Shown: positions 1-6,788, numbered from the stretch's first letter. The stretch is 10,852 nt of DNA from an uncultured Oscillospiraceae bacterium (GCA_934572355.1 CAKTKV010000042.1:1-10852); one strand, 5' to 3'. Program-made: numbers and translations. The notes: generated by a model from the letters alone, not told the origin.

Positions 1-4
1 CCGT

Positions 5-1003
5 TTATTTATACATATGCTGCCTGTATACCGACGGCGTAACTCCCTCCATGCGCTTGAACACCGCGATGAAATTGCTGATGTTTATGTACCCCGCCTC
101 CTCGGCTATCTGCGTAATGCTCTTGTTCGTCTCCCGCAGCAGCTCTTTCGCCAGCGCGACCTTGCGGCGGTTTATGTAGTTCACAAAGCTCTCGCCCGTC
201 TCCCTGTTAAAGGTACGCGAAAAATAACTCGGGCTGAGGTGGCAGAGGTCGGCCATTTCCTTCATGGAAATGCCGTCTCGCAGATGGTCGTTGATGTACG
301 CTATCGCCGGGTATATCACGCTGCTCGGCTTCACCGGCATCGTCTCCGCCCGCTCGGGCTCCCGTGCGCTCATCGGCAGCGAAAGCTCCTGTATCTCCGC
401 CTCGCCGACCAACTGCTCTGAGTTCGTGCTCATCAGCCATTTGTACGTCTCGTCGCGGTTGCGCGCTCTCACTGCTCTTTCGACCGTGTATTTGACTATT
501 GAGTCGATAAGGTCAGCGATCTCGACAATGCGCTCATACTCCATCTCAGGCAGCTTCTCGTACTTCTCCAGCAGGTCCTTGCGCGCCGCGTCCTCCTCCG
601 CCTGGAACGAGCTTATCTCATTCACAAGCCTGACGGCCTTTTCCCTGTCCTTGTTCACGAGCCGCACCTGCCCGAACATCACCGCACCAAGATACTTGTC
701 TCCGACCATTACCGGCACCGCGACGTCGACTATCCCACAGTGGCAGAGATAGATGTACGGCCGCTCCAGCCGCACCGCCTCAAGTCCGGCCAGTGCATCG
801 CAGCGGTAACAGCGCTTGCGCGAAACGGGGTTCTCGCGGATAACGCTGCAAAACTCCGTGCGCCCGCTGTGCTTCGTCATGGGGTTTCCCTTGTAGTCGA
901 TGCAGATTATGGCAGTCCCGGTCATCTTCGCGAGCTGATCCTGCATTCTTTCCCACAGCGGAATGTCGAGAACATTTTTCATGTCGTACTGTATTCCGGC
1001 CAT
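5..1003 (-). CDS. AraC-family transcriptional regulator with PocR ligand-sensing domain
   Basis: A complete 332-residue regulator. Residues about 8-175 look like a PocR domain, a PAS-like sensor found in clostridial and enteric regulators and proposed to bind small hydrocarbon derivatives such as diols. The family cysteine cluster is present at C52, C65, C68 (CYRC), C87 and C89 (CHC), followed by a GIVDVAVPVM stretch and GAVMFGQ. A charged linker (about 175-225) leads to a two-helix-turn-helix AraC DNA-binding domain (about 230-331) with LSPSYFSRTFNRETGESF and the second HTH ending in GVTPSVYR. The start has an AGAGGTG ribosome site (1012-1018) 8 bases upstream. The gene is divergent from the TraX-like gene; whatever lies downstream of it is outside the window, so its targets are unknown. 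Family assignment is firm; the ligand is not known. Confidence 0.93.
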   Translation of the reverse strand: MAGIQYDMKNVLDIPLWERMQDQLAKMTGTAIICIDYKGNPMTKHSGRTEFCSVIRENPVSRKRCYRCDALAGLEAVRLERPYIYLCHCGIVDVAVPVMVGDKYLGAVMFGQVRLVNKDREKAVRLVNEISSFQAEEDAARKDLLEKYEKLPEMEYERIVEIADLIDSIVKYTVERAVRARNRDETYKWLMSTNSEQLVGEAEIQELSLPMSAREPERAETMPVKPSSVIYPAIAYINDHLRDGISMKEMADLCHLSPSYFSRTFNRETGESFVNYINRRKVALAKELLRETNKSITQIAEEAGYINISNFIAVFKRMEGVTPSVYRQHMYK

Positions 1004-1045
1004 ATGTCACGCACCTCTCTCGGTTGAAAATTATCTTTCCAAAAC

Positions 1046-1075
1046 ATCATAGCCTGACCCGCTCCCGAAAATCAA
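1046..1075 (-). promoter_or_regulatory. Candidate sigma-A promoter of the PocR/AraC gene
   Basis: Read on the minus strand: TTGATT (1070-1075), an 18-base spacer and TATGAT (1046-1051), about 43 bases before the start codon. The -10 matches 5 of 6 consensus bases and the -35 matches 4 of 6. The spacer carries CGGGAGCGGGTC, nearly identical to a motif in the folC promoter spacer. Found by eye; no start-site data. Confidence 0.5.
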
Positions 1076-1157
1076 TATCCAAGCGCAAAATCAGAGTATT
1101 GTACAAATTCAGCGTATCTTTTTCGTTGCATTTGCCTCATAATCTGCGCCGCAAATC

Positions 1158-1186
1158 TTGACAAATCCCACCCACTAACCTATAGT
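1158..1186 (+). promoter_or_regulatory. Sigma-A promoter of the TraX-like gene
   Basis: Perfect -35 TTGACA (1158-1163), exactly 17 bases of spacer, then TATAGT (1181-1186, 5 of 6). The predicted start near 1193 gives a leader of only about 23 bases containing the GGAGGTG ribosome site (1204-1210), so there is little room for leader-based control. The strongest consensus match in the left part of the window. Confidence 0.75.
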
Positions 1187-1215
1187 AAAATCAACTCTGC
1201 CACGGAGGTGCTGCA

Positions 1216-1962
1216 ATGTCGGACATACAAAAACGTGGGCTTGATTCCAACGCCGTCAAGCTTATCGCCATCGCCGCCATGACGATCGACCATATTGCGT
1301 GGGCGCTCTGGCCGGGCTACCCGCATGAACCGCTCCCGCTCCTGATGCACCTTATCGGGCGCGTCACCTGTCCCGTCATGTGCTTCTTCATCGCCGAGGG
1401 CTACCACTATACGCGCGATGTAAATAAATACACCTTCCGTCTTTTCGCCTTCGCCCTTGTCTCGCACTTCTGCTATATCTTTTTCTCTAATGATTTTGTC
1501 GATTGGCACTCGTTCATCCCGTTTTATTACGGGCAGGCGCTCAACCAGACAAGCGTCATGTGGCCGCTCGCGTGGGGGCTTGTAATGCTCCGCGCCGCGA
1601 ACAGTCAGCGCCTGCCGCGCAAGGCCGTCCCGCTCATTATCATCCTCATCTGCCTTGTCACCTTCCCGAGCGACTGGAGCTGTATCGCCTCTCTCTGTGT
1701 CCTCGCCTTCGGCACGAACCGCGGCGATCTGAAAAAGCAGTCGTTCTGGCTGGTGTTCTATGTTGCGCTCTACGCCGTCGTGTACTTCTTCGCTATTGAT
1801 AAGGTCTACGGTATTCTTCAAATGGGCGTCGTTCTCGCGATCCCGGTCATAAAAATGTACAACGGCCAGCGCGGTAAAAGCCCCCGCGTCAACCGTTTCA
1901 TGAAATGGCTGTTTTATATCTACTACCCGCTGCACCTGCTCATCATCGGACTGGTAAAATAA
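1216..1962 (+). CDS. TraX-family integral membrane protein (putative acyltransferase)
   Basis: A 248-residue polytopic membrane protein resembling the TraX family (F-plasmid TraX acetylates the pilin N-terminus; chromosomal Firmicutes homologues have no established role). Seen directly: about eight hydrophobic segments (roughly 14-32, 42-61, 74-91, 112-126, 138-165, 176-193, 197-213, 230-247). Family-type conserved patches are MTIDHIAW (22-29), the GRVTCPVMCFFIAEGY stretch (48-63) followed by YTRD, and the C-terminal YIYYPLHLLIIGL. The ATG has GGAGGTG 5 bases upstream. It is a single-gene unit with its own promoter and terminator, and no conjugation genes are nearby, so pilin acetylation is unlikely. 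Acylation of a cell-envelope sugar or peptide is a guess from the fold relationship to acyltransferase-3 proteins. Confidence 0.88.
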   Translation: MSDIQKRGLDSNAVKLIAIAAMTIDHIAWALWPGYPHEPLPLLMHLIGRVTCPVMCFFIAEGYHYTRDVNKYTFRLFAFALVSHFCYIFFSNDFVDWHSFIPFYYGQALNQTSVMWPLAWGLVMLRAANSQRLPRKAVPLIIILICLVTFPSDWSCIASLCVLAFGTNRGDLKKQSFWLVFYVALYAVVYFFAIDKVYGILQMGVVLAIPVIKMYNGQRGKSPRVNRFMKWLFYIYYPLHLLIIGLVK

Positions 1963-1963
1963 A

Positions 1964-2003
1964 CTTCGACGCTCACGAAATTCGTGGGCGTCGAAGCTTT
2001 TTA
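1964..2003. terminator. Bidirectional intrinsic terminator between the TraX-like gene and the TRAP/hydrolase operon
   Basis: A long hairpin of CTTCGACGCTCACGAA (1964-1979) against TTCGTGGGCGTCGAAG (1981-1996), with one G-T wobble. CTTTTTATT follows on the plus side. On the opposite strand the flank reads TTTATTTTACC, so the same hairpin can end transcripts arriving from both convergent units. It starts 2 bases after the TraX stop and lies 7 bases from the SGNH gene stop. Confidence 0.88.
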
Positions 2004-2009
2004 TTGGAG

Positions 2010-2654
2010 TCATGCAAATATTCTTTTTATTTCTTCGGCTATCGCTTTGCCGAGTCTCTCATGATCCTCGGGAAGCAGATGTATGCAGTCTCTGTCCGAT
2101 GGATATGCATATTTGCTCTCGTCCAGAAAATATATGTTCTTCTCTTCGGCAACTCTTTTAAATTTCTCCGCCAGCAGCTTTGACTCCTCGGCGCTGTTTG
2201 CAAGCGCGTGTCCCGGCCTTTTGACAGATATCTCCGGAGAAAAGACTGTCGGCCCAAGCAGCAGTATCCTGCATCCGTTCGGGAAGATCGGCGCATAGGA
2301 ATCGTATACGCTGTCCGCGTTCCGGATAAGGTCCACCAGCCGGGCCACGCCGCGCATGCTGCCGTCCGAATCGGTGAACTTCAGATCGTTGCCGCCGACC
2401 GCAAGGATAACGAGGTCTATCGGTGCATTCGCGAGCAGCGCGTAGCCCAGCCCATCCTTGCCGCTGCGGCAGTTCACGCATGGATCGTCATACACGCTCG
2501 TGCGGCCGCTGATAGAGTCCTCTATTATTCTGTATTCTCCGCCGAGTATGCCGGCAACGATGCCGGGCCATCTTTGTTCGTATTCATACCTTGTTGCCTT
2601 AGCCGGGATAAAGCCCCACGTGTTTGAGTCGCCATAGCACAGAACAGTTTTCAT
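2010..2654 (-). CDS. SGNH/GDSL-family hydrolase (arylesterase/acyltransferase type)
   Basis: A 214-residue esterase of the SGNH superfamily without signal peptide, so cytoplasmic. Block I is YGDSNTWG, with nucleophile Ser10; the block II glycine is probably G50 (SISGRT). Block III is GGND (87-90) in place of the usual GTND, with oxyanion Asn89. Block V is DRDCIH with Asp189 and His192 completing the triad. The GDSNTWG start, the SGRT patch and the overall length fit the arylesterase branch that includes the Mycobacterium smegmatis acyltransferase. It is the last gene of the operon: an AGAGGAG-type ribosome site lies in the 15-base gap after the patatin gene, and a terminator follows. The natural ester is unknown; context suggests it removes acyl or acetyl groups from something linked to the TRAP-imported solute. 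Confidence 0.9.
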   Translation of the reverse strand: MKTVLCYGDSNTWGFIPAKATRYEYEQRWPGIVAGILGGEYRIIEDSISGRTSVYDDPCVNCRSGKDGLGYALLANAPIDLVILAVGGNDLKFTDSDGSMRGVARLVDLIRNADSVYDSYAPIFPNGCRILLLGPTVFSPEISVKRPGHALANSAEESKLLAEKFKRVAEEKNIYFLDESKYAYPSDRDCIHLLPEDHERLGKAIAEEIKRIFA

Positions 2655-2669
2655 ACTCGTTCTCCTCTG

Positions 2670-3527
2670 TTAAAAAATACAGTTTTGCCGGAAGCAGCGC
2701 AAGGTGTCTTCATAGCCGAGCTTCTCATGGCCTGCAAGCTTCTCCGGTGAAAAGTCCAGCGTCCCCGCTCCGGGATACGCCTCAAGCGGCGCGCTTGGCC
2801 TCAGCTCCAAAAAGTCCGTACCCGCCGGGATGAGCTTCGTGTTTACACTGTCCCGCGCGATAAGGAAGTTTATCAGAATAAAATCCACTTCCTCCATCAG
2901 CATCGGCTGCAGCGGGATCTTGTCGGCAGGTGCAGGGGATCTGCATATATTCGGGACTATTCCTCCGTCCACCAGATGCTGCCCTCTCAGCAGTACAGGT
3001 TCCAGCAGGAACTGCAGGCACCCGCTGCCGATTATCGCCGAAGCCTTCTCATCGTCGCTCAGCTCGCCTAGCTTAAAGTAGACCGGCCGCTCTTTTTCGA
3101 GCGAATACGCGCATACGCTCATTTCATATCCGGAGTTTTCAATGGCTCTGTCTGAAACCAGCTCCTTCACATATTCGCGCAGCGCTCTGCCCTCATACCG
3201 CCAGAAGCGTCTCTCCGAGCAGAACTGCTCCAGAGTCGCCCTGCCGTCGGCTACCGCGGCCTTTGCTGCGGCAGTCTCCGCATCGCTCAGGACATCGCCG
3301 TCATGGAACATATCCTGAAAGCCGTACAGAAACCGGCAGTACTCGTCTATCCCGCGCACGGCGTATATCGCCTCCGCATAGGCGCCGATGGAGCAGCCGC
3401 TCATCGCCCTGATCTGACGGTCCAAGCCCAGTTCCCGAAGCGCACGGAACATGCCGACCTGATACGCTCCCTTCGCGCCTCCGCCGGATAGAACTATGCC
3501 TATCCTCTTATCTCTTAAATCTATCAT
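2670..3527 (-). CDS. Patatin-like phospholipase/acyl hydrolase
   Basis: A 285-residue patatin-family lipid acyl hydrolase (Ser-Asp dyad). The oxyanion loop is GGGAKGAYQVG (15-25). The nucleophile elbow is GCSIG with Ser46, and the catalytic Asp187 lies in VDGG. A GYEDTL motif near the C-terminus (271-276) is also typical of bacterial patatins of the RssA/YjjU kind. There is no signal peptide or membrane anchor, so a cytoplasmic or inner-face role is expected. All dyad residues are intact. An AGGGGC ribosome site sits in the 18-base gap after dctM, placing it in the same transcript. It could release fatty acid from a phospholipid, glycolipid or other ester; the family alone does not tell. The pairing with a second serine hydrolase and a TRAP importer is unusual. 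Confidence 0.92.
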   Translation of the reverse strand: MIDLRDKRIGIVLSGGGAKGAYQVGMFRALRELGLDRQIRAMSGCSIGAYAEAIYAVRGIDEYCRFLYGFQDMFHDGDVLSDAETAAAKAAVADGRATLEQFCSERRFWRYEGRALREYVKELVSDRAIENSGYEMSVCAYSLEKERPVYFKLGELSDDEKASAIIGSGCLQFLLEPVLLRGQHLVDGGIVPNICRSPAPADKIPLQPMLMEEVDFILINFLIARDSVNTKLIPAGTDFLELRPSAPLEAYPGAGTLDFSPEKLAGHEKLGYEDTLRCFRQNCIF

Positions 3528-3545
3528 TCTTTATGCCCCTGCCGT

Positions 3546-4835
3546 TCAGGCTCCATAGATGAGATTCGGCAGGAAAGTGGGTACTGCCGGGAACAGCGCC
3601 ATAATAACGCAGACGGTGATCATCACCAGAATAAAGGCCCAGCCGTATTTGCAGAAATCCGGTATGCTGACATCCGTAAGGTTGCACGTCACATACATGA
3701 GCGTTCCGAACGGCGGCGTCAGGCATCCGCAATAGAGGTTCACAAGGAACACCATGCCAAACTGCAGCAGATCAAGCCCGTAGCTCTGTGCCATTGGGTA
3801 GAGTATAGGCGTCAATATCAGCAGCAGCGCGGTCCCGTCAAGGAACATGCCCAGGAAAAACACTATGATCTGACTAAGCAGCAGGAACATATATTTGCTG
3901 GTAGAGACGCTCATCATCCAGTCCGCAAGCATATGCGGGATACGTTCCCATGAAAGGTACATGCTGAAGCCGCAGGCGGAGACGATGATAAGCATGATGT
4001 TAGCCGTCGAAAGGAAAGCATCCTTGATGATCGGCTTGAAGTGCTTGGGTGTCAGGCTCCTGTATATAAGGCCTATGCCTATCGCGAGGATGATCAGCAC
4101 GGTGCCCGCCTCCGTCGCGGTGAAAAGCCCCGTGCGCAGCCCGACTATCATGAACACCGGGATCAGCAGGGCCCAGACGGATTTGAGCGTGGCTCTCAGC
4201 AGTTCCTTGCCCGACGCCCGTTTCTCTCTGCCGCTCTTCCAGTGGTACTTATGCGCGTATATATAGCAGACGAACATCATGCCGATGCACAGCATTATAC
4301 CGGGCACATATCCTGCCACCCACATTTTTCCGACAGAAACGCCGGTCATGATACCGTAGAGTATCAGCGGCACGCCGGGCGGGATAATAGGCGTAATGAG
4401 CGATGATGCCGCCGTGACGGCGGTGCTGAAGGCTTTGGGGTATCCCTTCTTTTCCATCTCCGGGACAAGCAGCTTGCACTGAAGGGCGGCATCCGCCGTG
4501 GCCGAGCCGCACATGCCGCCGTTGAGCGTCGAGAGCAGAACATTTATGTATGCCAGCCCGCCCTCCTTGTGGCCCAGAAGGCAGTCGCAGAAGTCGAGCA
4601 GTCTTGCGGTTATTCCCGAATAGTTCATTATTGCGCCGGCAAGTATGAACAAAGGCGCTGCGAGCATTCCGGTAGACATGGTCTGCGTCACGACGTTTTG
4701 TATGACGCTCGTCAGCGGAAGAGACGGGTTCAGAACGCCGAAGTACAGAAACGTTCCCGCAAGCAGGCACACCGGCACGGGTATCGCCAAGAACATCATA
4801 ACGAAGGTGACTATTATCGGCAGATAGCTTTCCAT
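3546..4835 (-). CDS. dctM: TRAP transporter large permease (DctM)
   Basis: The 429-residue large membrane subunit of a tripartite ATP-independent periplasmic-type transporter, which uses an ion gradient to import solutes handed over by the binding protein. Multiple hydrophobic segments span the whole length. Family signatures are GMCGSATAD (107-115), PIIPPG (149-154, re-entrant loop), GLFTATEAG (236-244), GMFLDGTA (329-336) and the pseudo-symmetric LTPPFG (372-377). Length is standard. It starts 4 bases after the dctQ stop and its AAGGAGTG ribosome site lies inside the end of dctQ, so translation of the two is coupled. The symbol names the subunit type; C4-dicarboxylate transport is not implied. 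Confidence 0.96.
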   Translation of the reverse strand: MESYLPIIVTFVMMFLAIPVPVCLLAGTFLYFGVLNPSLPLTSVIQNVVTQTMSTGMLAAPLFILAGAIMNYSGITARLLDFCDCLLGHKEGGLAYINVLLSTLNGGMCGSATADAALQCKLLVPEMEKKGYPKAFSTAVTAASSLITPIIPPGVPLILYGIMTGVSVGKMWVAGYVPGIMLCIGMMFVCYIYAHKYHWKSGREKRASGKELLRATLKSVWALLIPVFMIVGLRTGLFTATEAGTVLIILAIGIGLIYRSLTPKHFKPIIKDAFLSTANIMLIIVSACGFSMYLSWERIPHMLADWMMSVSTSKYMFLLLSQIIVFFLGMFLDGTALLLILTPILYPMAQSYGLDLLQFGMVFLVNLYCGCLTPPFGTLMYVTCNLTDVSIPDFCKYGWAFILVMITVCVIMALFPAVPTFLPNLIYGA

Positions 4836-4839
4836 CTCT

Positions 4840-5343
4840 TCACTCCTTGTCCCAGTGGATCAGTCTGTTTATTCTGATCACTATGTCCCCTATCACGAGC
4901 AGAAGCAGATGCGCGTAGCCGATCGTTATCGGGATGTCCACCCAAAAGTACGGCAGCTTTGTCAATATCAGCTTCTTCGAAAACGACTTGATCGCCAGCG
5001 CCCATGAATAGCGCACTGTCAGCACACATACGACCAGTATGGCGATATCGGTAAATATGCGCAAAGTGTTCTGCGCCTTCGGAGGCAGCGCATTCACGAT
5101 GAAGTCCATGCTGCAGTGGCCGTTTACGCGGAAGAGTATGCCCATTCCTATATATGTCGCCCATATAAGGCCGAACAGAGATACCTCATCGCATATGGCT
5201 ATGCGCTTTCCCATAAGCCACCACATGAGTATATTGGCTCCACACATACCGGCGCAGACAATTATGCCGGCTCCGCCGATGACATAGACCGCTTTGTCCA
5301 GTGCATCCGCCAGCTTATTGTATGCAGCGGAGATCTTTTTCAA
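4840..5343 (-). CDS. dctQ: TRAP transporter small permease (DctQ)
   Basis: A 167-residue small permease with four predicted membrane helices (about 18-44, 53-71, 95-117, 135-155). The family region DEVSLFGLIWATYIGMGILFR followed by GHCSMDFI (52-82) matches the conserved acidic residue, GxxxA-like helix and H-x-x-x-D stretch of DctQ. The start is TTG, chosen because GGGAGGG (5350-5356) stands 6 bases upstream and because the first in-frame ATG would remove the first membrane helix. It anchors the complex with DctM, with which it is translationally coupled. A 122-base gap with two hairpins separates it from dctP. The non-ATG start plus upstream hairpin would keep permease output well below that of the binding protein. 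Confidence 0.93.
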   Translation of the reverse strand: MKKISAAYNKLADALDKAVYVIGGAGIIVCAGMCGANILMWWLMGKRIAICDEVSLFGLIWATYIGMGILFRVNGHCSMDFIVNALPPKAQNTLRIFTDIAILVVCVLTVRYSWALAIKSFSKKLILTKLPYFWVDIPITIGYAHLLLLVIGDIVIRINRLIHWDKE

Positions 5344-5362
5344 TTAAATCCCTCCCGTTACT

Positions 5363-5396
5363 TATCGAAAAAGTCCCTTGCGGGACTTTTTCGATA
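5363..5396. terminator. Perfect 15-bp intercistronic hairpin between dctP and dctQ
   Basis: TATCGAAAAAGTCCC (5363-5377) is perfectly complementary to GGGACTTTTTCGATA (5382-5396) around a 4-base loop. On either strand a GC core is followed by T5, so it can act as a leaky terminator or, after partial read-through, as a 3' stabiliser protecting the dctP message. Differential expression of binding protein over permease is the expected outcome. The hairpin lies only 7 bases upstream of the dctQ ribosome site. Confidence 0.75.
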
Positions 5397-5403
5397 CATT
5401 CTT

Positions 5404-5434
5404 CCTTCAGTCCGTGTGTGCGGAGCGGTGAAGG
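5404..5434. repeat. Second, imperfect hairpin in the dctP-dctQ spacer
   Basis: CCTTCA (5404-5409) pairs with TGAAGG (5429-5434), and inside it TCCG (5411-5414) pairs with CGGA (5421-5424) around a TGTGTG loop, with unpaired bases between. In the transcript it comes before the perfect 15-bp hairpin. It is weaker and could be incidental, or it could add to 3'-end protection of dctP mRNA. Confidence 0.35.
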
Positions 5435-5465
5435 CATTACATGCATTTGCTTTCTCTGCGGGGCA

Positions 5466-6509
5466 TCAGCCCAGCTTTGCCTCTATGGCCTTGACCTCAT
5501 TGAGCAACTCCTCGCCGCGCTCGAGTTCGAGGATGATGGGCTCTGCCGCATCGCGGAACTCCTGAAGCTCCTCGGCGGTCAGCTCAACGATCTCAACGCC
5601 GTGCTCCTTGCACTCGGCATAAACGACGTTTTCTTCATTCTCAACGCAGTGGGCAGTCGTAACGGTTCCCCAGCTGCCGAGAACTTCCTGGATGATATTG
5701 CGGTATTCCTCCGGGATGGACATCCAGAACTCCTGTCCGACGTAGAGGCCGTAGCAGTCGAGAGTGTGATTGGTCAGGGAGTAGTACAGCGGGTCGATCG
5801 CATCCCACAGGGAGTTGGAAGTTATGGTGAGAGGAACGCCTTCAAGTCCGTCAAGCGCGCCGGTCTGGCATGCATTGAACACATCCGAAAACGCCAGAGT
5901 CTGATAATTGCAGCCAAGCGCGTCAAATAGCTTTATCATGATATCCGTTGCAGGGATACGGAGACTGAGCTTGCTCATATCGGCAAGGGATCTTACAGGT
6001 GCGTTTGCAATAACGCTGCGGTAGCCGATAAGTCCGTCCTGGCAGATAACATGGAAGCCTGCGTTTTCGCATTCCTCCGCGATGCCTGCCCATACGTCGC
6101 CCTTGAAGAATTCAGCGGCGACCTCTCTGCTCGGGAACAGATACGGAGCAACTATGCTGTTCATAACGGGAACATAGTCGACAAAATAGGTGGGGCTGCC
6201 GATCATGATGAGGTTGGCATTGGACATGACCGCCTCGACGCCTTCGGCGTAAACGAGCATCTGCCCGTCCGCGTAGACCTGGATATCTACCATCCCGTCG
6301 GTGCGCTCGCGGATCTGATCGCAGCAGTCGATCAGGTCGAGGACCGTCACCGCGTTCGACGGGTCGGTTGTGGTAAGCTTTATCTCTATGGGCTTACCCT
6401 TATCTGCCGCCGCGCTTGTAGTTTTCTGCGTCTGGCCCGCCTGCTGGCCGCATGCGCAGAGTGCAAGGGCCATCGCTGCAGCAAGCAGAATAGCAACAAT
6501 TTTTTTCAT
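5466..6509 (-). CDS. dctP: TRAP transporter solute-binding lipoprotein (DctP)
   Basis: A 347-residue extracytoplasmic solute receptor, tethered to the membrane in this monoderm-type organism. The N-terminus is a lipoprotein signal: KK, a hydrophobic run and the LCAC lipobox with lipidated Cys20, followed by a Gln/Thr/Ala-rich linker (21-38). The mature part has the DctP fold hallmarks: SLADMSKLSLRIPAT with Arg184, the conserved arginine that salt-bridges the ligand carboxylate, and FNACQTGALDGLEG (212-224). An acid-type ligand is therefore likely, but its identity cannot be read. It is the first gene of the operon, with AAGGAG (6516-6521) 6 bases before the ATG, and is separated from dctQM by hairpins that favour its overexpression. 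Regulation is presumably by the divergent DeoR-type protein. Confidence 0.95.
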   Translation of the reverse strand: MKKIVAILLAAAMALALCACGQQAGQTQKTTSAAADKGKPIEIKLTTTDPSNAVTVLDLIDCCDQIRERTDGMVDIQVYADGQMLVYAEGVEAVMSNANLIMIGSPTYFVDYVPVMNSIVAPYLFPSREVAAEFFKGDVWAGIAEECENAGFHVICQDGLIGYRSVIANAPVRSLADMSKLSLRIPATDIMIKLFDALGCNYQTLAFSDVFNACQTGALDGLEGVPLTITSNSLWDAIDPLYYSLTNHTLDCYGLYVGQEFWMSIPEEYRNIIQEVLGSWGTVTTAHCVENEENVVYAECKEHGVEIVELTAEELQEFRDAAEPIILELERGEELLNEVKAIEAKLG

Positions 6510-6546
6510 TTCTTTCTCCTTTTCCTTTTTATTTATGTAGTTTTTT

Positions 6547-6565
6547 CAGGATTTTTTTGATCCTG
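6547..6565 (-). promoter_or_regulatory. Small 5'-leader hairpin of dctP mRNA
   Basis: CAGGAT (6547-6552) and ATCCTG (6560-6565) form a 6-bp stem with a 7-base loop. If the candidate promoter at 6577-6605 is right, it would sit at the extreme 5' end of the mRNA, where such stems commonly protect transcripts. There is no T-run in the transcript direction, so it is not a terminator. Confidence 0.35.
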
Positions 6566-6576
6566 CCTCTGGTTTG

Positions 6577-6605
6577 AGGATAGCATCGTGCCCCGGAAAT
6601 TGCAA
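6577..6605 (-). promoter_or_regulatory. Candidate extended -10 promoter of the TRAP/hydrolase operon
   Basis: Minus-strand reading: TTGCAA (6600-6605), 17-base spacer, TATCCT (6577-6582) with TGC just upstream (extended -10). Each hexamer matches 4 of 6 bases. The predicted start near 6570 leaves about 60 bases of leader. The -35 overlaps one of two GCAATGC direct repeats (6602-6608 and 6610-6616), a possible operator. Moderate support only. Confidence 0.45.
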
Positions 6606-6676
6606 TGCCGCAATGCTTCCTGGTGATTTTTTCTGCTTTTTCGCCAAATCCCGCACGCGGCAATTAAGTCTTTTGC

Positions 6677-6748
6677 AAAAATATTTTTTTGAATTTAAGA
6701 AAATATTTTTGAAACAGTAAAAATATTTTCGGTTTTTAGAAAAATTTT
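6677..6748. promoter_or_regulatory. Phased AT-palindrome array, likely curved DNA or operator region
   Basis: Three copies of AAAATATTTT-type palindromes (centres 6682.5, 6704.5, 6724.5) and an AAAATTTT (centre 6744.5) are spaced 22, 20 and 20 bases apart, about two helical turns. Further A/T tracts (near 6693 and 6735) fall at the half-period in two of the three intervals. Such phasing is what produces intrinsic bending. The array ends 11 bases before the deoR -35, so it may act as an UP element there and as a binding platform for the regulator or a nucleoid protein. Confidence 0.6.
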
Positions 6749-6759
6749 GTGTTAATAGC

Positions 6760-6788
6760 TTGACAGTTCATTGTTGTTTATGTATATT
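6760..6788 (+). promoter_or_regulatory. Sigma-A promoter of the DeoR-family regulator gene
   Basis: Perfect TTGACA (6760-6765), 17-base spacer, TATATT (6783-6788, 5 of 6). The predicted start near 6795 falls almost at the AAGGAG ribosome site (6797-6802), so the leader is very short. The promoter sits at the right edge of the phased AT array. Confidence 0.72.

Noticed and set aside
1099..1106. TTGTACAA palindrome in the gap between the AraC-type and TraX-like genes
   Set aside because: Only 8 bp, not extended by its flanks, and not positioned on either promoter; one such palindrome is expected by chance. The rest of the 1004-1215 gap holds only the two promoters and ribosome sites.
1180..2013. 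A 277-codon minus-strand open frame opposite the TraX-like gene
   Set aside because: A highly charged frame antisense to a membrane protein, extending over its terminator and promoter; typical shadow of a hydrophobic gene.
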